From NCBI RefSeq assembly GCF_000378165.1, contig NZ_KB899334.1, forward strand, positions 248,001 to 312,000: 64,000 bases of DNA, read 5' to 3'. Of this stretch, positions 37,733 to 48,781 are shown piece after piece. The translations under genes and the position numbers were made by a program. Positions within the stretch are counted from its first letter, which is position 1. Each line of letters starts with the position of its first letter. Source of the DNA: Saccharibacter floricola DSM 15669 (GTDB taxonomy: Bacteria > Pseudomonadota > Alphaproteobacteria > Acetobacterales > Acetobacteraceae). The notes under the pieces were generated by a model. That model saw only the letters and a program-made list of their open reading frames with translations. It had not been told where the DNA came from and searched no databases.

Positions 37733-39223
37733 ATGCTTCTTTCTACACTGCTCTCACGCTACGGCATCACCCCTGCACTGGCTGAAGACCCCACGATTAA
37801 AGCTGTAACAGCCGATAGTCGTCATGTAAGCCCTGATAGCCTTTTTGTGGCAATCCGTGGACAGCATCATGATGGTGCAAAATTCATCCCACTCGCGATT
37901 ACCGCAGGCGCCACCGCCATCGTGACCATGCATGACAACCACAGTCCTCCTATCGGAGAGCATTGGGAGGGAGAGCGTAAAGCCATTATTATCCGGGTGC
38001 ATAATCCTGCCCATTTTCTTGCACAGGCAGCAGCTTGGGTTGCGGCACCATTGCCAGAACATATTATCGCGGTGACCGGAACCAACGGGAAAAGCAGCAC
38101 GGTCGATTTTCTCCGCCAGCTTTGGCAGCTCCGCGGCAAAACAGCGGCGAGCCTTGGAACCCTAGGGGTTATCACGCAAGCAGACACCCCTCCGATGCCA
38201 GCGATGACGACACCCGACGCCGTTGCTCTTGCCTCCATGCTCTCTACACTTCAACGCAGCCATGTCACCCATGTTGCTTTGGAAGCCTCGTCTCACGGAC
38301 TGCATCAGCATCGTCTTGATGGCCTGCCTCTCGCGGCTGCTGGGTTTTCCAACCTTACACGAGACCATCTTGACTATCACGAAACGATTGAAGCCTATCG
38401 TGATGCCAAGCTTCGTCTGTTTCGTGATCTTCTGCCTCCGGGTAATGTTGCCGTTATTAATGCGGATATGGATCCCGATACCTATAACGCTCTAACACAG
38501 ACTGCCCGTCAGTGCGGCCATATCCTCCGCGATATTGGAATAAATGCAACAACCCTACGTCTGCTAGAAGCCCAGCCAACGCCACAAGGACATATTATTC
38601 GCGTTGCTCTTCATGGCGAGCCTTTACCCGATATTACGCTCCCCTTCCCCGGGCGCTTCCAAGTGGATAACGCCCTCATGGCCGCCGCACTATGTTGGGA
38701 AGAAGATGCTGAAGCGCCTGCTGTGCTCGCTCTTCTCTCACAGTTGCGCAGCGTGCCGGGACGGTGCGAGCGCGTCGCAGACCTTTCCAATGGCGCGGCA
38801 GCCTACGTGGACTATGCCCATACTCCTGATGCCCTTGAGCATGTTCTGCTCAGCCTTCGCCCTCATACACGCGGCAAACTCCATGTCATTTTCGGCGCAG
38901 GAGGCGACCGTGACAGTGGTAAACGCCCACTTATGGGCCAAATCGCCGCCCATATTGCCGACCGCATCACCATCACCGATGACAATCCGCGCTCGGAAGA
39001 CCCAGCCACTATTCGCGCCGCTATTCTGGCCGCCTGCCCTCATGCCCAAGAAATTGGAGACCGCTGGGCCGCTATTGAAGACGGCCTTAAACGCCTAGGC
39101 CCCGGTGATATTCTCCTCATCGCTGGCAAAGGGCATGAAACAGGGCAGGTTATTGGGTCAACAACGCATCCTTTTGATGACCGCGCCCTTACCCGTTCAC
39201 TCGCTGAGAAAGTCTCCTTATGA
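37733..39223 (+). CDS. murE: UDP-MurNAc-tripeptide synthetase (adds meso-diaminopimelate)
   Basis: A 496-residue Mur ligase. The ATP loop [14 protein letters not shown] is near residue 115. The motif DDNPRSED, with arginine in DNPR, is the mark of enzymes that use meso-diaminopimelate rather than lysine, so the cell wall is of the DAP type. It starts 11 bases after ftsI and overlaps murF by four bases. Confidence 0.97.
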   Translation: MLLSTLLSRYGITPALAEDPTIKAVTADSRHVSPDSLFVAIRGQHHDGAKFIPLAITAGATAIVTMHDNHSPPIGEHWEGERKAIIIRVHNPAHFLAQAAAWVAAPLPEHIIAVTGTNGKSSTVDFLRQLWQLRGKTAASLGTLGVITQADTPPMPAMTTPDAVALASMLSTLQRSHVTHVALEASSHGLHQHRLDGLPLAAAGFSNLTRDHLDYHETIEAYRDAKLRLFRDLLPPGNVAVINADMDPDTYNALTQTARQCGHILRDIGINATTLRLLEAQPTPQGHIIRVALHGEPLPDITLPFPGRFQVDNALMAAALCWEEDAEAPAVLALLSQLRSVPGRCERVADLSNGAAAYVDYAHTPDALEHVLLSLRPHTRGKLHVIFGAGGDRDSGKRPLMGQIAAHIADRITITDDNPRSEDPATIRAAILAACPHAQEIGDRWAAIEDGLKRLGPGDILLIAGKGHETGQVIGSTTHPFDDRALTRSLAEKVSL

Positions 39224-40641
39224 CCCAGACACTGCCTTTATGGACACGCTCTGAACTCTGCGAGGCCACGCATGGCAGCCTTAGTGCAGATGTCACGGTA
39301 CAGAGCGTTTGCATTGATACGCGTCAGCTCGAGCCCGGCGCTCTCTTTATCGCTCTTCAGGGAGATCATTCCGATGGGCACCGCTTCATCCAGAATGCTC
39401 TTTCACAAGGAGCAGCCTGCGTGATGGTGCATGACCGCCAAGCCGTCATAGACGCTGGGCTGATGGACGATCCTCGCGTGCTCTTCGTTGAAGACACTAT
39501 GACAGGGCTTGAAGCACTTGGGCGTTTTGCACGGAAGCGTTTCCACGGTAAAGCCATTGCCATTACCGGAAGCGTTGGCAAGACCACCACGAAAACCATG
39601 CTTTTCCAAGCGCTTCAACCTTATGGAAAAACGCATGCTTCTGTTGCTTCTTACAACAACCATTGGGGCGTACCTTTAACGCTTGCCCGCCTCCCTCGTG
39701 ATGCCGATTTTTGTATTAGTGAAGTCGGTATGAACCATCCGGGAGAAATTGCACCGCTGGCAGAACAAATTCGCCCCGATATTGCTCTCATCACCACAAT
39801 TGGGACGGCCCATCTTGGCCATATGGGCAGTATTGAGGCCATCGCACGTGAAAAGGCTACGCTCTTTCAAGCACTCATCCCACCCGATGGCCATGCAATC
39901 GCGCTAGAGGGGACGCCCTGCCTATCTCTTGTGGCTGCTGAAGTCCCCCATGATTGCTCTTTTTGGACAATCGGCACCTCTCACGCTGCCACCGTGCGTA
40001 TTGACGCGCTGCAATGCCACGGTCAAGGCAGCCATTTCCATCTGCACACCCCCACAGGGAATGCGGATGTGTCACTTTCCGCCCCAGGGCACCATCTCGC
40101 GCAGAATGCAGCTCTCGCCCTAGGGGCCGTCAGTGCGTTAGGGCTTCCCCCTCAAGCCGCCGCTTCTGCTCTCGTTTCTTACAAACCTGAAGCAGGGCGG
40201 GGGCTCAAACGCCTCCTACCAGGCAACGTCACTCTTATTGATGAAAGCTACAACGCCTCTGGCCCAAGCATGCGCGCAGCTTTGGCAACGCTTGCTCTTC
40301 TACCAGCCTCGCGCCGCGTTGCAGCGCTTGGAGATATGCGTGAGCTTGGCGAATTTTCCGACGATGAGCATCGCGCCCTCACCGCCCCTATCATGGCTGC
40401 CAGCGCTCTCACCTTTTGTTGCGGCCCGCATATGAAATCCTTGTACGACTCTCTTCCCCAAAGTCTTCGAGGAGGGTATGCACCCGATGCTACTCAACTT
40501 GCCCCGCTTGTTCAGGCCGCTTTACGCTCTGGCGATGTGTTGCTGGTTAAAGGCAGCCTTGGCAGCAATATGCGTGACCTTATCGTCCTCCTTAACGCCC
40601 ACCCTTCCGTGCAGGAAGCCTCTTCTTCGGTCTCTCCCTAA
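39220..40641 (+). CDS. murF: UDP-MurNAc-pentapeptide synthetase (adds D-Ala-D-Ala)
   Basis: A 473-residue Mur ligase with ATP loop ITGSVGKTTTKTML near residue 115, the family blocks SYNNHWGVPLTLAR and EVGMNHPGEI, and a C-terminal domain with DESYNASGPSMRAAL. It adds D-Ala-D-Ala, the product of Ddl (47788-48774). It overlaps murE by four bases and mraY by one. Confidence 0.97.
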   Translation: MTQTLPLWTRSELCEATHGSLSADVTVQSVCIDTRQLEPGALFIALQGDHSDGHRFIQNALSQGAACVMVHDRQAVIDAGLMDDPRVLFVEDTMTGLEALGRFARKRFHGKAIAITGSVGKTTTKTMLFQALQPYGKTHASVASYNNHWGVPLTLARLPRDADFCISEVGMNHPGEIAPLAEQIRPDIALITTIGTAHLGHMGSIEAIAREKATLFQALIPPDGHAIALEGTPCLSLVAAEVPHDCSFWTIGTSHAATVRIDALQCHGQGSHFHLHTPTGNADVSLSAPGHHLAQNAALALGAVSALGLPPQAAASALVSYKPEAGRGLKRLLPGNVTLIDESYNASGPSMRAALATLALLPASRRVAALGDMRELGEFSDDEHRALTAPIMAASALTFCCGPHMKSLYDSLPQSLRGGYAPDATQLAPLVQAALRSGDVLLVKGSLGSNMRDLIVLLNAHPSVQEASSSVSP

Positions 40642-41732
40642 TGCTCTTTGATCTCCTTGCGACCCACGCCTCCCCCCATGGTGGTTTTGCCAACCTCCTG
40701 CATTATGTCACCTTCCGCGCCGGCTGCGCGTGTCTGACCGCTTTGTTGATTTCGCTCTTTTGGGGACGTCCCTTCATCGCTCAACTTAAAAGGATCCAAG
40801 GGCAAGGACAGCCTATTCGTACCCTAGGGCCTGAACGCCATATTCTGGAAAAGGCCGGCACGCCAACAATGGGGGGCATGTTGATCTTAGCAGCCCTGAC
40901 CGTCTCCACCTTATTATGGGCAGACCTCCGTAATGGTTTTGTCTGGGCTGTGCTGCTGACCACACTCGCCTTCGGTGCTGTTGGTTTTGCCGATGATTAT
41001 CTCAAATTATCGCGTCGCAACACACAAGGGATCTCTAAAAAAACACGCCTTGGATGCGAGTTTTTAGCCTCTCTCATCGCGGGGATCTGGCTTGAAATGC
41101 TGACCCCGCCCGAGCTTCGCAATGTGCTGGCTTTTCCGTTTGCGAAGAGCTTCGTTCTCCCTCTCGGTTATGTTTTCCCTCTTTTTGCGATGATTACGAT
41201 TGCTGGATTTGGAAACGCCGTGAACCTGACCGACGGTCTGGACGGCCTCGCAACTGTTCCCGTCATTATCGCGGCCTTCGTCTTTGCCCTTATCGCCTAT
41301 TTGGTCGGGAACCACGTCTTTGCAGACTATCTTCAACTGCACCCCGTTCCCGGCACGGGGGAACTGAGTATTTTTTGTGCTGCTCTTATTGGGGGGTCGT
41401 TAGGTTTTTTATGGTACAATGCACCCCCAGCAGATGTCTTCATGGGCGATACCGGGTCTCTCGCTCTCGGGGGCGCTCTTGGTGCTGTCGCTGTTGCGGT
41501 AAAACATGAGCTGGTTCTTTGCCTCGTCGGTGGGATTTTTGTGGCCGAAACATTGTCGGTTATCGTGCAGGTCTTTTGGTTTAAACGCACAGGAAAGCGC
41601 GTTTTCCTCATGGCCCCTCTGCACCATCATTTTGAGAAAAAAGGCTGGCAAGAACCTAAGATTGTCGTACGCTTCTGGATTATTGCCTTCATCCTCGGCC
41701 TTTGCGGTTTAGCGACACTGAAATTGCGATGA
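40641..41732 (+). CDS. mraY: Phospho-MurNAc-pentapeptide translocase
   Basis: A 363-residue membrane enzyme with about ten transmembrane helices that makes lipid I. The signatures [47 protein letters not shown] and the HHHFEKKGW loop are all intact. The start codon shares its A with the murF stop (TAATG). Confidence 0.97.
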   Translation: MLFDLLATHASPHGGFANLLHYVTFRAGCACLTALLISLFWGRPFIAQLKRIQGQGQPIRTLGPERHILEKAGTPTMGGMLILAALTVSTLLWADLRNGFVWAVLLTTLAFGAVGFADDYLKLSRRNTQGISKKTRLGCEFLASLIAGIWLEMLTPPELRNVLAFPFAKSFVLPLGYVFPLFAMITIAGFGNAVNLTDGLDGLATVPVIIAAFVFALIAYLVGNHVFADYLQLHPVPGTGELSIFCAALIGGSLGFLWYNAPPADVFMGDTGSLALGGALGAVAVAVKHELVLCLVGGIFVAETLSVIVQVFWFKRTGKRVFLMAPLHHHFEKKGWQEPKIVVRFWIIAFILGLCGLATLKLR

Positions 41733-43063
41733 TGACTTCTTCTCTCTCCTCATGGCCATCTCGGCTCCTCCACGGATCCCATTATGCCGTTTGCGGGTTG
41801 GGCCGTAACGGAACAGCTGTTGTCCGAGCCCTCTTAGACATGGGCGCGACCGTGCAAGCATGGGACGATACCGCCCCTACGCTGCCTGAACACCCCAACC
41901 TCACCCTTGCGCCACTCACAGATCTACGCGCTATGGACGGGCTGGTCTTATCACCCGGCATTCCACATAAGCTTCCTTCACCGCATCCGGTTGCTGTATT
42001 GGCACGATCCCAGCATGTACCGATCTTTTCAGATGCTGAGCTACTCTGGCAGGTTGCCCGCAAGGCTGGCTCTCAGGCACGTTTTGTCTCCGTGACGGGA
42101 ACAAATGGGAAGTCCACAACAACAGCGTTACTGACCCATATCCTCACCCATGCAAGCATTCCAACAGCTGCGGGAGGCAATCTCGGCACAGCGTCTCTTG
42201 CTCTCCCTCCCTTAGGAGACGATGGCGTTTATATTATTGAGATGTCTTCTTACATGCTTGAGCGTCTTGAGAACTTCCATGCCTGTTGTTCGATCATGCT
42301 CAATCTCACACCTGATCATCTCGAACGTCATGGAGATATGGAAGGGTACGCTCAGGCAAAAGCTCATGTCTTTGACCATATGACCAAGGACGACCTCGCC
42401 ATTTTAGGTGAGGATGCCCCGTGGAGCCGCCACTTACACACATCCCTAGAGGCCCGTCATATTCCCACCCTAATCTTGAACGCCACAGAAGCTCTCTCTC
42501 CTGACGATGCACCTATGCTCCCAGGCCGCCATAATGCTCAAAATAGCGCAGCCTGTCGTGCAGCCGCACGGTTCCTGGGCGTTGATGATGCCGTCATTAC
42601 GGACGCCATTCGCAGCTTCCCCGGTCTGGCCCATCGTCTGCAATATGTCGCCACGGTGGATGGGGTCGCTTGGATTAATGACAGCAAAGCAACCAATGCT
42701 GAAGCCAGCGCCCATGCTCTCGCCGCTTATGATCGCGTTATCTGGATTGCCGGTGGCACGGCTAAACAAGGCGGGATTGACAGTTTAGCTCCCGTTTTCT
42801 CTCATATCGGTTACGCATTGCTCATTGGTCGTGACGCTCCACTGCTTTCGGAAACTCTCAAGCGCCACCGTATCCCTCATGCGATTGTCCACACACTGGA
42901 AAACGCTATTCCAGAGGCGATGAAACACGCCCGGCAATTGAAGATTCCAACCGTATTATTGTCACCTTCCTGTGCGAGCTTTGACCAATTTCGTAGCTTT
43001 GAAGAACGGGGGGAGCGCTTTGCTCAACTCGTCCATGCCTATCAAGATGGCCAGAAAGGATAA
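41729..43063 (+). CDS. murD: UDP-MurNAc-alanine:D-glutamate ligase
   Basis: A 444-residue Mur ligase with ATP loop [14 protein letters not shown] near residue 125, [21 protein letters not shown] and [11 protein letters not shown]. The ATG ATG at 41729 overlaps the mraY stop (ATGA); the frame starts at 41702 but that lies within mraY. Confidence 0.96.
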   Translation: MMTSSLSSWPSRLLHGSHYAVCGLGRNGTAVVRALLDMGATVQAWDDTAPTLPEHPNLTLAPLTDLRAMDGLVLSPGIPHKLPSPHPVAVLARSQHVPIFSDAELLWQVARKAGSQARFVSVTGTNGKSTTTALLTHILTHASIPTAAGGNLGTASLALPPLGDDGVYIIEMSSYMLERLENFHACCSIMLNLTPDHLERHGDMEGYAQAKAHVFDHMTKDDLAILGEDAPWSRHLHTSLEARHIPTLILNATEALSPDDAPMLPGRHNAQNSAACRAAARFLGVDDAVITDAIRSFPGLAHRLQYVATVDGVAWINDSKATNAEASAHALAAYDRVIWIAGGTAKQGGIDSLAPVFSHIGYALLIGRDAPLLSETLKRHRIPHAIVHTLENAIPEAMKHARQLKIPTVLLSPSCASFDQFRSFEERGERFAQLVHAYQDGQKG

Positions 43064-43069
43064 AGAGAG

Positions 43070-44278
43070 ATGGCCTTCCCTCGCCGCACAGATACGTCCT
43101 CTCACGCGCAATGGTGGCGCAATATTGACCATGTGGCTCTTACCGGTATCGGCATCCTCATGGCTCTTGGATATGTCCTGATGCTCGCGGCGAGCCCAGC
43201 TGTAGCCCACCGTATTGGGGCCTCCCGCAATATGTTTATCTTTAAGCAGGTCGCCTTCCTCACCATCGCTGCGGTGATCGTCATTGTCACCTCACGCCTT
43301 TCCATTCGCGCGATGCAGAAGCTCGCCGTTATTGGGGGCGTTATTGCCCTAGCGGCTACCTTCATGACACTCGTTCATGGGATGGAAATCAAAGGAGCAC
43401 GACGGTGGATCGCCCTCCCGCTTATGTCTGTGCAACCTTCTGAATTCCTCAAACCATGCTTTGCCTTGCTCACGGGCTGGCTCCTCAGCCTTCGGGGAAA
43501 AATTCGCCTCCGCAATGGCTGGCGCTTTCCGGGGCGCGCACTCTCCTGTCTCGTCTTCCTCCTTATTGTTGCGTTGCTCCAAGCACAACCAGACATTGGG
43601 ATGCTCTCCGTCATCACGATGGTCTTTGTCACACAGCTTTTTATTGATGGCCTTCCTATAGCATTTTTCGTCACACTCATCGCCGGTATGATCAGTGCTT
43701 TTGGGCTCGCCTATCTCACATTCGACCATGTGCGCTCCCGCGTGCAACGCTTTCTCCATCCCGATGTAGGCGATCACTACCAAATTGATACGTCACTCCG
43801 CGCCTTTGGCAATGGTGGCCTTCTCGGCCGTGGCCCGGGGGAAGGCCGCGTGAAAGACCTCCTTCCTGACGCTCATGCAGACTTCGTCTTTGCAGTTGCG
43901 GGGGAGGAATATGGCTTCCTCATGTGCCTTTTTATTATCTGCGTTTTCGTCATGCTGTTGCTCTGCACATTACGACGCCTTCTGCATGAAAAAGACCCTT
44001 TCGTTATCTTAGCCGCTGGCGGGCTCATCACCGGCTTTGGCCTTCAAGCCTTTATTAATATGGGCTCTAGTTTGCATCTCATCCCCACAAAAGGCATGAC
44101 CCTTCCGTTCATCTCGTATGGAGGAAGTTCCGCCTTTTCCATCGCACTCACGATGGGTATGGTGCTGGCCCTGACGAAACATCGCGTCAAACCGGGGTTG
44201 TTCTCGCCCAAAGCGGCACCAACAGACATCCCATTATCCAACCGGCTCTTTGCCCCCTCATCTACGGATAAGGATTAA
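43070..44278 (+). CDS. ftsW: Septal peptidoglycan glycosyltransferase FtsW
   Basis: A 402-residue SEDS protein with about ten membrane helices. Family features include GARRWIALPLMSVQPSEFLKP, QPDIGMLSV and the C-terminal LHLIPTKGMTLPFISYGGSS. FtsW polymerises lipid II at the septum together with FtsI. It lies six bases after murD with AAAGAGA upstream. Confidence 0.96.
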   Translation: MAFPRRTDTSSHAQWWRNIDHVALTGIGILMALGYVLMLAASPAVAHRIGASRNMFIFKQVAFLTIAAVIVIVTSRLSIRAMQKLAVIGGVIALAATFMTLVHGMEIKGARRWIALPLMSVQPSEFLKPCFALLTGWLLSLRGKIRLRNGWRFPGRALSCLVFLLIVALLQAQPDIGMLSVITMVFVTQLFIDGLPIAFFVTLIAGMISAFGLAYLTFDHVRSRVQRFLHPDVGDHYQIDTSLRAFGNGGLLGRGPGEGRVKDLLPDAHADFVFAVAGEEYGFLMCLFIICVFVMLLLCTLRRLLHEKDPFVILAAGGLITGFGLQAFINMGSSLHLIPTKGMTLPFISYGGSSAFSIALTMGMVLALTKHRVKPGLFSPKAAPTDIPLSNRLFAPSSTDKD

Positions 44279-44284
44279 GGAAAC

Positions 44285-45394
44285 ATGAACACGTCGATCG
44301 TCATTGCTGCTGGTGGGACTGGTGGCCATTTTTTCCCCGCAGAAGCGCTCGCAAACTCTCTTCTTAACCGCGGGTATAACGTCGTATTGATGACCGATGC
44401 ACGCAATAACCGCATTAATGACGGCGTGTTCAGACATACCCCACATTATGTCTTGCCGGGCGGGGGCATTGCCGGGAAAGGACTTTTGGGAAAAATAAAA
44501 GGGGCCCTTCGCCTCCTTGATGGCACGATCAAAGCGCGCGCCCTCCTCCGTGTCATACGCCCCGCTGCTATCATCGGATTTGGTGGGTATCCTTCCATTC
44601 CTCCTCTGTTGGGCGCTCGCCTTCTTTCCAAGAAATACCGCCCTCAGATGGTCATTCATGAAGGGAATGCTATCTTAGGCCAAGCAAACGCACTGCTCTC
44701 CCGCTTTGCTTCGATGATTGCAACATCCTACCCTCATGTTGCGCGCCTCCCGACAAACGCGACGGTTCAACTAACCGGAATGCCCGTCCGTGACCCCATC
44801 GAAGCGCTCGCAGATATCCCTTATATTCCCCCCAATCAGAACGGCGATGATGCGATACAGCTCCTCGTGTGGGGTGGCTCACTTGGAGCTCAAATCTTTG
44901 GGCGCGTTGTGCCAGAGGCCCTCACAACCCTTCCGCAAGTCCTCCGCTCACGCCTGCATGTTACTCAGCAAGTCAACGAGCAAGACCTTTCACGCATTCA
45001 GCAGCAGTATGAAGAGGCTGGGATTAACGCAACATTAGCGCCGTTTATCCATAACGTGGCCGATACTCTGCAAACCGCCCACCTCGTCATTGGCCGAGCG
45101 GGCGGTTCTTCTGTTGCAGAACTTACAATGGCAGGTCGTCCCTCTATCCTTGTGCCGCTTCCCATCGCAGCTTCTGATGAGCAAGGCCAAAATGCCCAAG
45201 CTGTGGAACGTGCTGGGGCTGGATGGATGATCCGACAAGCCACCTTTACGCCCACACTCCTTGCTGATCGCCTCATGACCCTTTTCCAAACGCCAGAACG
45301 CCTTACGCAGGCCGCTGCGGCGGCCAAAACACTTCAACATCGCAAGGCGGCAGAAAAATTGGCCGATCTGGTTGAAGCTACCCTCCATTCTTGA
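44285..45394 (+). CDS. murG: Lipid II synthase (MurG GlcNAc transferase)
   Basis: A 369-residue GT28 enzyme that adds GlcNAc to lipid I. The N-terminal loop AAGGTGGHFFPAEALA and the donor-binding blocks VWGGSLGAQ and RAGGSSVAELTMAGRPSILVPLP are intact. It starts six bases after ftsW, preceded by AAGGA. Confidence 0.97.
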   Translation: MNTSIVIAAGGTGGHFFPAEALANSLLNRGYNVVLMTDARNNRINDGVFRHTPHYVLPGGGIAGKGLLGKIKGALRLLDGTIKARALLRVIRPAAIIGFGGYPSIPPLLGARLLSKKYRPQMVIHEGNAILGQANALLSRFASMIATSYPHVARLPTNATVQLTGMPVRDPIEALADIPYIPPNQNGDDAIQLLVWGGSLGAQIFGRVVPEALTTLPQVLRSRLHVTQQVNEQDLSRIQQQYEEAGINATLAPFIHNVADTLQTAHLVIGRAGGSSVAELTMAGRPSILVPLPIAASDEQGQNAQAVERAGAGWMIRQATFTPTLLADRLMTLFQTPERLTQAAAAAKTLQHRKAAEKLADLVEATLHS

Positions 45395-45448
45395 TTGTCT
45401 GCCTTCTCGCCTTTCTCTCGCTTGTTAGCCTATCGGAGCTTGTCACTT

Positions 45449-46879
45449 ATGCGCGCCCTTCCTCTCAATATTGGCCTTATTCATTTTGTTGGTATCGGCG
45501 GCATTGGCATGTCTGGCATTGCAGAGGTGCTTCATATGCTCGGCTATAACGTGCAAGGCTCCGATATGGCAGAAAGCGCCAATGTTGAGCGGCTTCGTCG
45601 AGCGGGTATCCCCGTCCATATTGGGCATGACGCTGCCAATATTGGCGATGCCCGTGCCGTCGTTATTTCCACAGCTGTCAAACGCGACAATCCAGAAGTC
45701 GTCGCCGCCCGCGCTCGGCTTATCCCTGTCGTACGCCGTGCCGAAATGCTGGCCGAGCTCATGCGTCTACGCTGGGCTATTGCTGTTGGGGGCACACACG
45801 GCAAAACAACGACCACCAGCCTCGTCGCCTGCGTTTTAGAACATGCCAAGCTCGACCCAACCGTCATCAATGGCGGCATTATTGAAGCATACGGCACCAA
45901 TACGCGCATGGGCTCTGGTGAATGGATGGTCGTCGAAGCTGATGAAAGCGACGGCTCCTTCCTTCGCTTGCCATCTGTTATCTCGATCGTCACGAATATG
46001 GACCCCGAGCATCTCGACCATTGGGGGTCTGAAGAAGCGATGGAAGCAGGGTATCGACAGTTTGTCTCGAACATTCCATTTTATGGTTTTGCTGTGCTGT
46101 GCGTCGATCATCCGCGCGTTCAGCAAATGATCCCTCAGCTCTCTGACCATCGCATTGTCACCTATGGTGTGAGCCCGCAGGCTGATGTTCGTGCTGACAA
46201 CATTATTATGGACGCACATGGAGCACGTTTTGATGTTGTCGTGACCAATCGCGCCCAAGAGACACAGCGCCATGCGGGCCCCTTCCGCCTCCCGATGTTT
46301 GGTCGTCATAATGTCCTAAACGCCCTCGCCTCTATCGCCGTTGCAATGGAAATGGAAATCCCTGATGAGGTGATTGCCAACGGACTGCTTAAATTCCGTG
46401 GTGTGCAGCGTCGTTTTACCCATGTCGGCACATGGAATGACGTCAAAATCATTGATGATTACGGCCATCACCCAGTAGAAATTACGGCCGTGCTCAATGC
46501 AGCGCGTCAGGCAGGCGCGCGTCATGTCATCGCTGTTGTTCAGCCTCATCGTTATTCCCGCCTCAAAGCATTGTTTAACGATTTCTGCACGAGCCTTAAT
46601 GAGGCTGATACGGTGATTGTCTCTGATGTTTACGCCGCAGGGGAAGAGCCGATTGAAGGAGCTGATCGCGATACCCTCGTGCAAGGGCTACGCGAGCGTG
46701 GTCACCGCCACGTCATCGCTCTTCCATCCCCTGAAGATTTACCAAAAATCATCGCAGATAGTGCTCAACCTGGCGATATTGTCATGTGTCTCGGTGCAGG
46801 GTCTATTACACATTGGGCCAAAGCACTTCCCGCACAGCTTGAGGCACTCTCATCTCCTCAAACGGGAGAGAAACAATGA
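45449..46879 (+). CDS. murC: UDP-MurNAc:L-alanine ligase
   Basis: A Mur ligase of 476 residues from the ATG at 45449, which has CGGAG ten bases upstream and places [17 protein letters not shown] near residue 12 as usual. A TTG at 45395, directly after the murG stop, would add 18 residues without family support. The ATP loop [13 protein letters not shown] is near residue 115 and [10 protein letters not shown] follows. Confidence 0.95.
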   Translation: MRALPLNIGLIHFVGIGGIGMSGIAEVLHMLGYNVQGSDMAESANVERLRRAGIPVHIGHDAANIGDARAVVISTAVKRDNPEVVAARARLIPVVRRAEMLAELMRLRWAIAVGGTHGKTTTTSLVACVLEHAKLDPTVINGGIIEAYGTNTRMGSGEWMVVEADESDGSFLRLPSVISIVTNMDPEHLDHWGSEEAMEAGYRQFVSNIPFYGFAVLCVDHPRVQQMIPQLSDHRIVTYGVSPQADVRADNIIMDAHGARFDVVVTNRAQETQRHAGPFRLPMFGRHNVLNALASIAVAMEMEIPDEVIANGLLKFRGVQRRFTHVGTWNDVKIIDDYGHHPVEITAVLNAARQAGARHVIAVVQPHRYSRLKALFNDFCTSLNEADTVIVSDVYAAGEEPIEGADRDTLVQGLRERGHRHVIALPSPEDLPKIIADSAQPGDIVMCLGAGSITHWAKALPAQLEALSSPQTGEKQ

Positions 46880-47775
46880 ACATACCGTCCTGTTTTTCGG
46901 GACTGCGTGGGCGGCTTAAAACGGATGCCCCTCTTGGTATGCGCAGCTGGTTCCGCACAGGGGGAGCGGCGGACTGTCTCTTTGTTCCCAAAGATAGTGA
47001 TGACCTCAGCACAGCCCTTCGTCAGCGCCCTGACACCATGTCTTTAACGGTCTTAGGAGCCTGCTCCAATATCATTATCCGCGATGGTGGGATTGAGGGG
47101 CTTGTGATCCGTTTAGCCGGTGGTTTTGCCGATATAGACGTTGAACAAGACGGGCTCATTGTTGGCGCAGCGGCCCTTGATGTCACCGTTGCTGAAACCG
47201 CCGCCCACCACGGCCTCGCTGGGATGGAGTTTCTAGTCGGTATTCCCGGTTCTATCGGTGGTGCTGTCGCTATGAATGCGGGCGCCTATGGGCGTGACAT
47301 GGCCGCTATCCTTGATTGGGTCGAGCTGCTCACAAGCGAAGGGAAGCCCCTACGCCTTCCCGCCCATGAGCTGACAATGAGCTATCGCCATACGTCCCTT
47401 CCCAAAGGAGCTGTCGTCACCCGTGCTCGCCTGAAAGGCACACCAGACAACCCCGCCGCAATTACGGAGCGTATGACCGCCATCCGCACCTCACGAGAGG
47501 AAAGCCAACCACTTCGTACGCGCACCGGTGGTTCTACCTTCCGTAATCCCGATGGACATAAAGCGTGGGAACTCATTGACCAAGCGGGATGTCGTGGGCT
47601 GATCCAAGGCGGCGCGCAAATGAGTGAAAAACATTGCAACTTCATGCTCAATCTCGGTCAAGCCAGCAGCGCAGACCTTGAGCAGCTCGGCACTATCGTG
47701 CGTCAGCGCGTCTATGATACCAGCGGGATTTCTTTACAATGGGAAATCAAGCGCCTAGGCCGTCCTACCATATAA
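46876..47775 (+). CDS. murB: UDP-N-acetylenolpyruvoylglucosamine reductase
   Basis: A 299-residue flavoenzyme that makes UDP-MurNAc. FAD-binding blocks [23 protein letters not shown] and [19 protein letters not shown] are present. The catalytic region has [20 protein letters not shown], a type II MurB layout. It overlaps murC by four bases. Confidence 0.96.
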   Translation: MNIPSCFSGLRGRLKTDAPLGMRSWFRTGGAADCLFVPKDSDDLSTALRQRPDTMSLTVLGACSNIIIRDGGIEGLVIRLAGGFADIDVEQDGLIVGAAALDVTVAETAAHHGLAGMEFLVGIPGSIGGAVAMNAGAYGRDMAAILDWVELLTSEGKPLRLPAHELTMSYRHTSLPKGAVVTRARLKGTPDNPAAITERMTAIRTSREESQPLRTRTGGSTFRNPDGHKAWELIDQAGCRGLIQGGAQMSEKHCNFMLNLGQASSADLEQLGTIVRQRVYDTSGISLQWEIKRLGRPTI

Positions 47776-47787
47776 GGCATCGCCATC

Positions 47788-48774
47788 ATGAGCCAATCCA
47801 TCCCCCAAGCCCCCTCTTCTCTGCGCGTTGCCGTCCTCATGGGGGGGACGTCCAATGAGCGCACGGTGAGCCTATCCAGCGGTCGTGCCGTACTCGCCGC
47901 TTTGTTGGAAAAAGGCTATCACGCTCATGCGGTCGATATTGGGGCCGATATTGCCACCACCATTGCAGAAGTGCGCCGCCTCTCCCCCCATGTTGCCTTT
48001 AACGCCCTTCATGGCCCCGGCGGAGAGGATGGGTGTATCCAAGGTGTTTTAGAGTGGCTTTCCCTGCCTTATACCCATTCTGGCGTATTGGCATCGGCCA
48101 TGGCCATGGATAAAGCCGCTACACGTATGGCACTCGAAGCATCCGGGCTTCCCGTAGCAACCGGCAAAGTCATCACACCGCAAGAACTCGCTCAGGCAGA
48201 CCCGCTCCCTCGCCCTTACGTCATTAAACCTCTCGCTGAGGGCTCTTCCGTCGGCGTTGAGATCCTTCATCAGAACGACCCACGCCGTGAGGAACTGGCG
48301 CGCGCTTGGCGCTTTGGGGATCACCTTTTAGCCGAAGATTTTATTCCAGGACGGGAACTCACCGTCTCTGTGTTAAGGGAAACGGCTCTTGGCGTGACTG
48401 AAATTCTTCCGAACGAAGGTGAAGGATTCTATGATTTTAATGCAAAATATAGTGCTGGCGGATCACGCCATATCATCCCCGCCGCGTTGCCAACACCCAT
48501 CACCCAACAGGCACTCTCCCTTGCATGTCAGGCACACAACGCTTTAGGATGCTCTGGTGCAAGCCGGACCGACTTCCGCTATGATGAGCAACGTCAACGC
48601 CTTGTTATTTTAGAAGTCAACACGCAACCAGGGATGACCCCAACATCTCTCCTCCCCGAACAGGCCGCATGGCGTGGAATGGATTATGCCGCGCTCTGTC
48701 ATTGGATGATACAAGACGCCCTCGGGCTGTCCCCCGCCCCTGTTAGCTCTCTGCTGACGTCGCCTAGCACCTAA
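47788..48774 (+). CDS. ddl: D-alanine:D-alanine ligase
   Basis: A 328-residue ATP-grasp ligase. Family blocks include VLMGGTSNERTVSLSSGRAV, HGPGGEDGCIQGVLEWL, PYVIKPLAEGSSVGVE and LEVNTQPGMTPTSLLPEQA. It supplies the dipeptide for MurF. It lies 12 bases after murB and seven before ftsQ. Confidence 0.97.
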   Translation: MSQSIPQAPSSLRVAVLMGGTSNERTVSLSSGRAVLAALLEKGYHAHAVDIGADIATTIAEVRRLSPHVAFNALHGPGGEDGCIQGVLEWLSLPYTHSGVLASAMAMDKAATRMALEASGLPVATGKVITPQELAQADPLPRPYVIKPLAEGSSVGVEILHQNDPRREELARAWRFGDHLLAEDFIPGRELTVSVLRETALGVTEILPNEGEGFYDFNAKYSAGGSRHIIPAALPTPITQQALSLACQAHNALGCSGASRTDFRYDEQRQRLVILEVNTQPGMTPTSLLPEQAAWRGMDYAALCHWMIQDALGLSPAPVSSLLTSPST

Positions 48775-48781
48775 CGAAACC

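Noticed and set aside
45544-46309. Two overlapping minus-strand open frames inside murC
   Set aside because: Opposite a complete Mur ligase with all motifs; composition is that of an antisense shadow.
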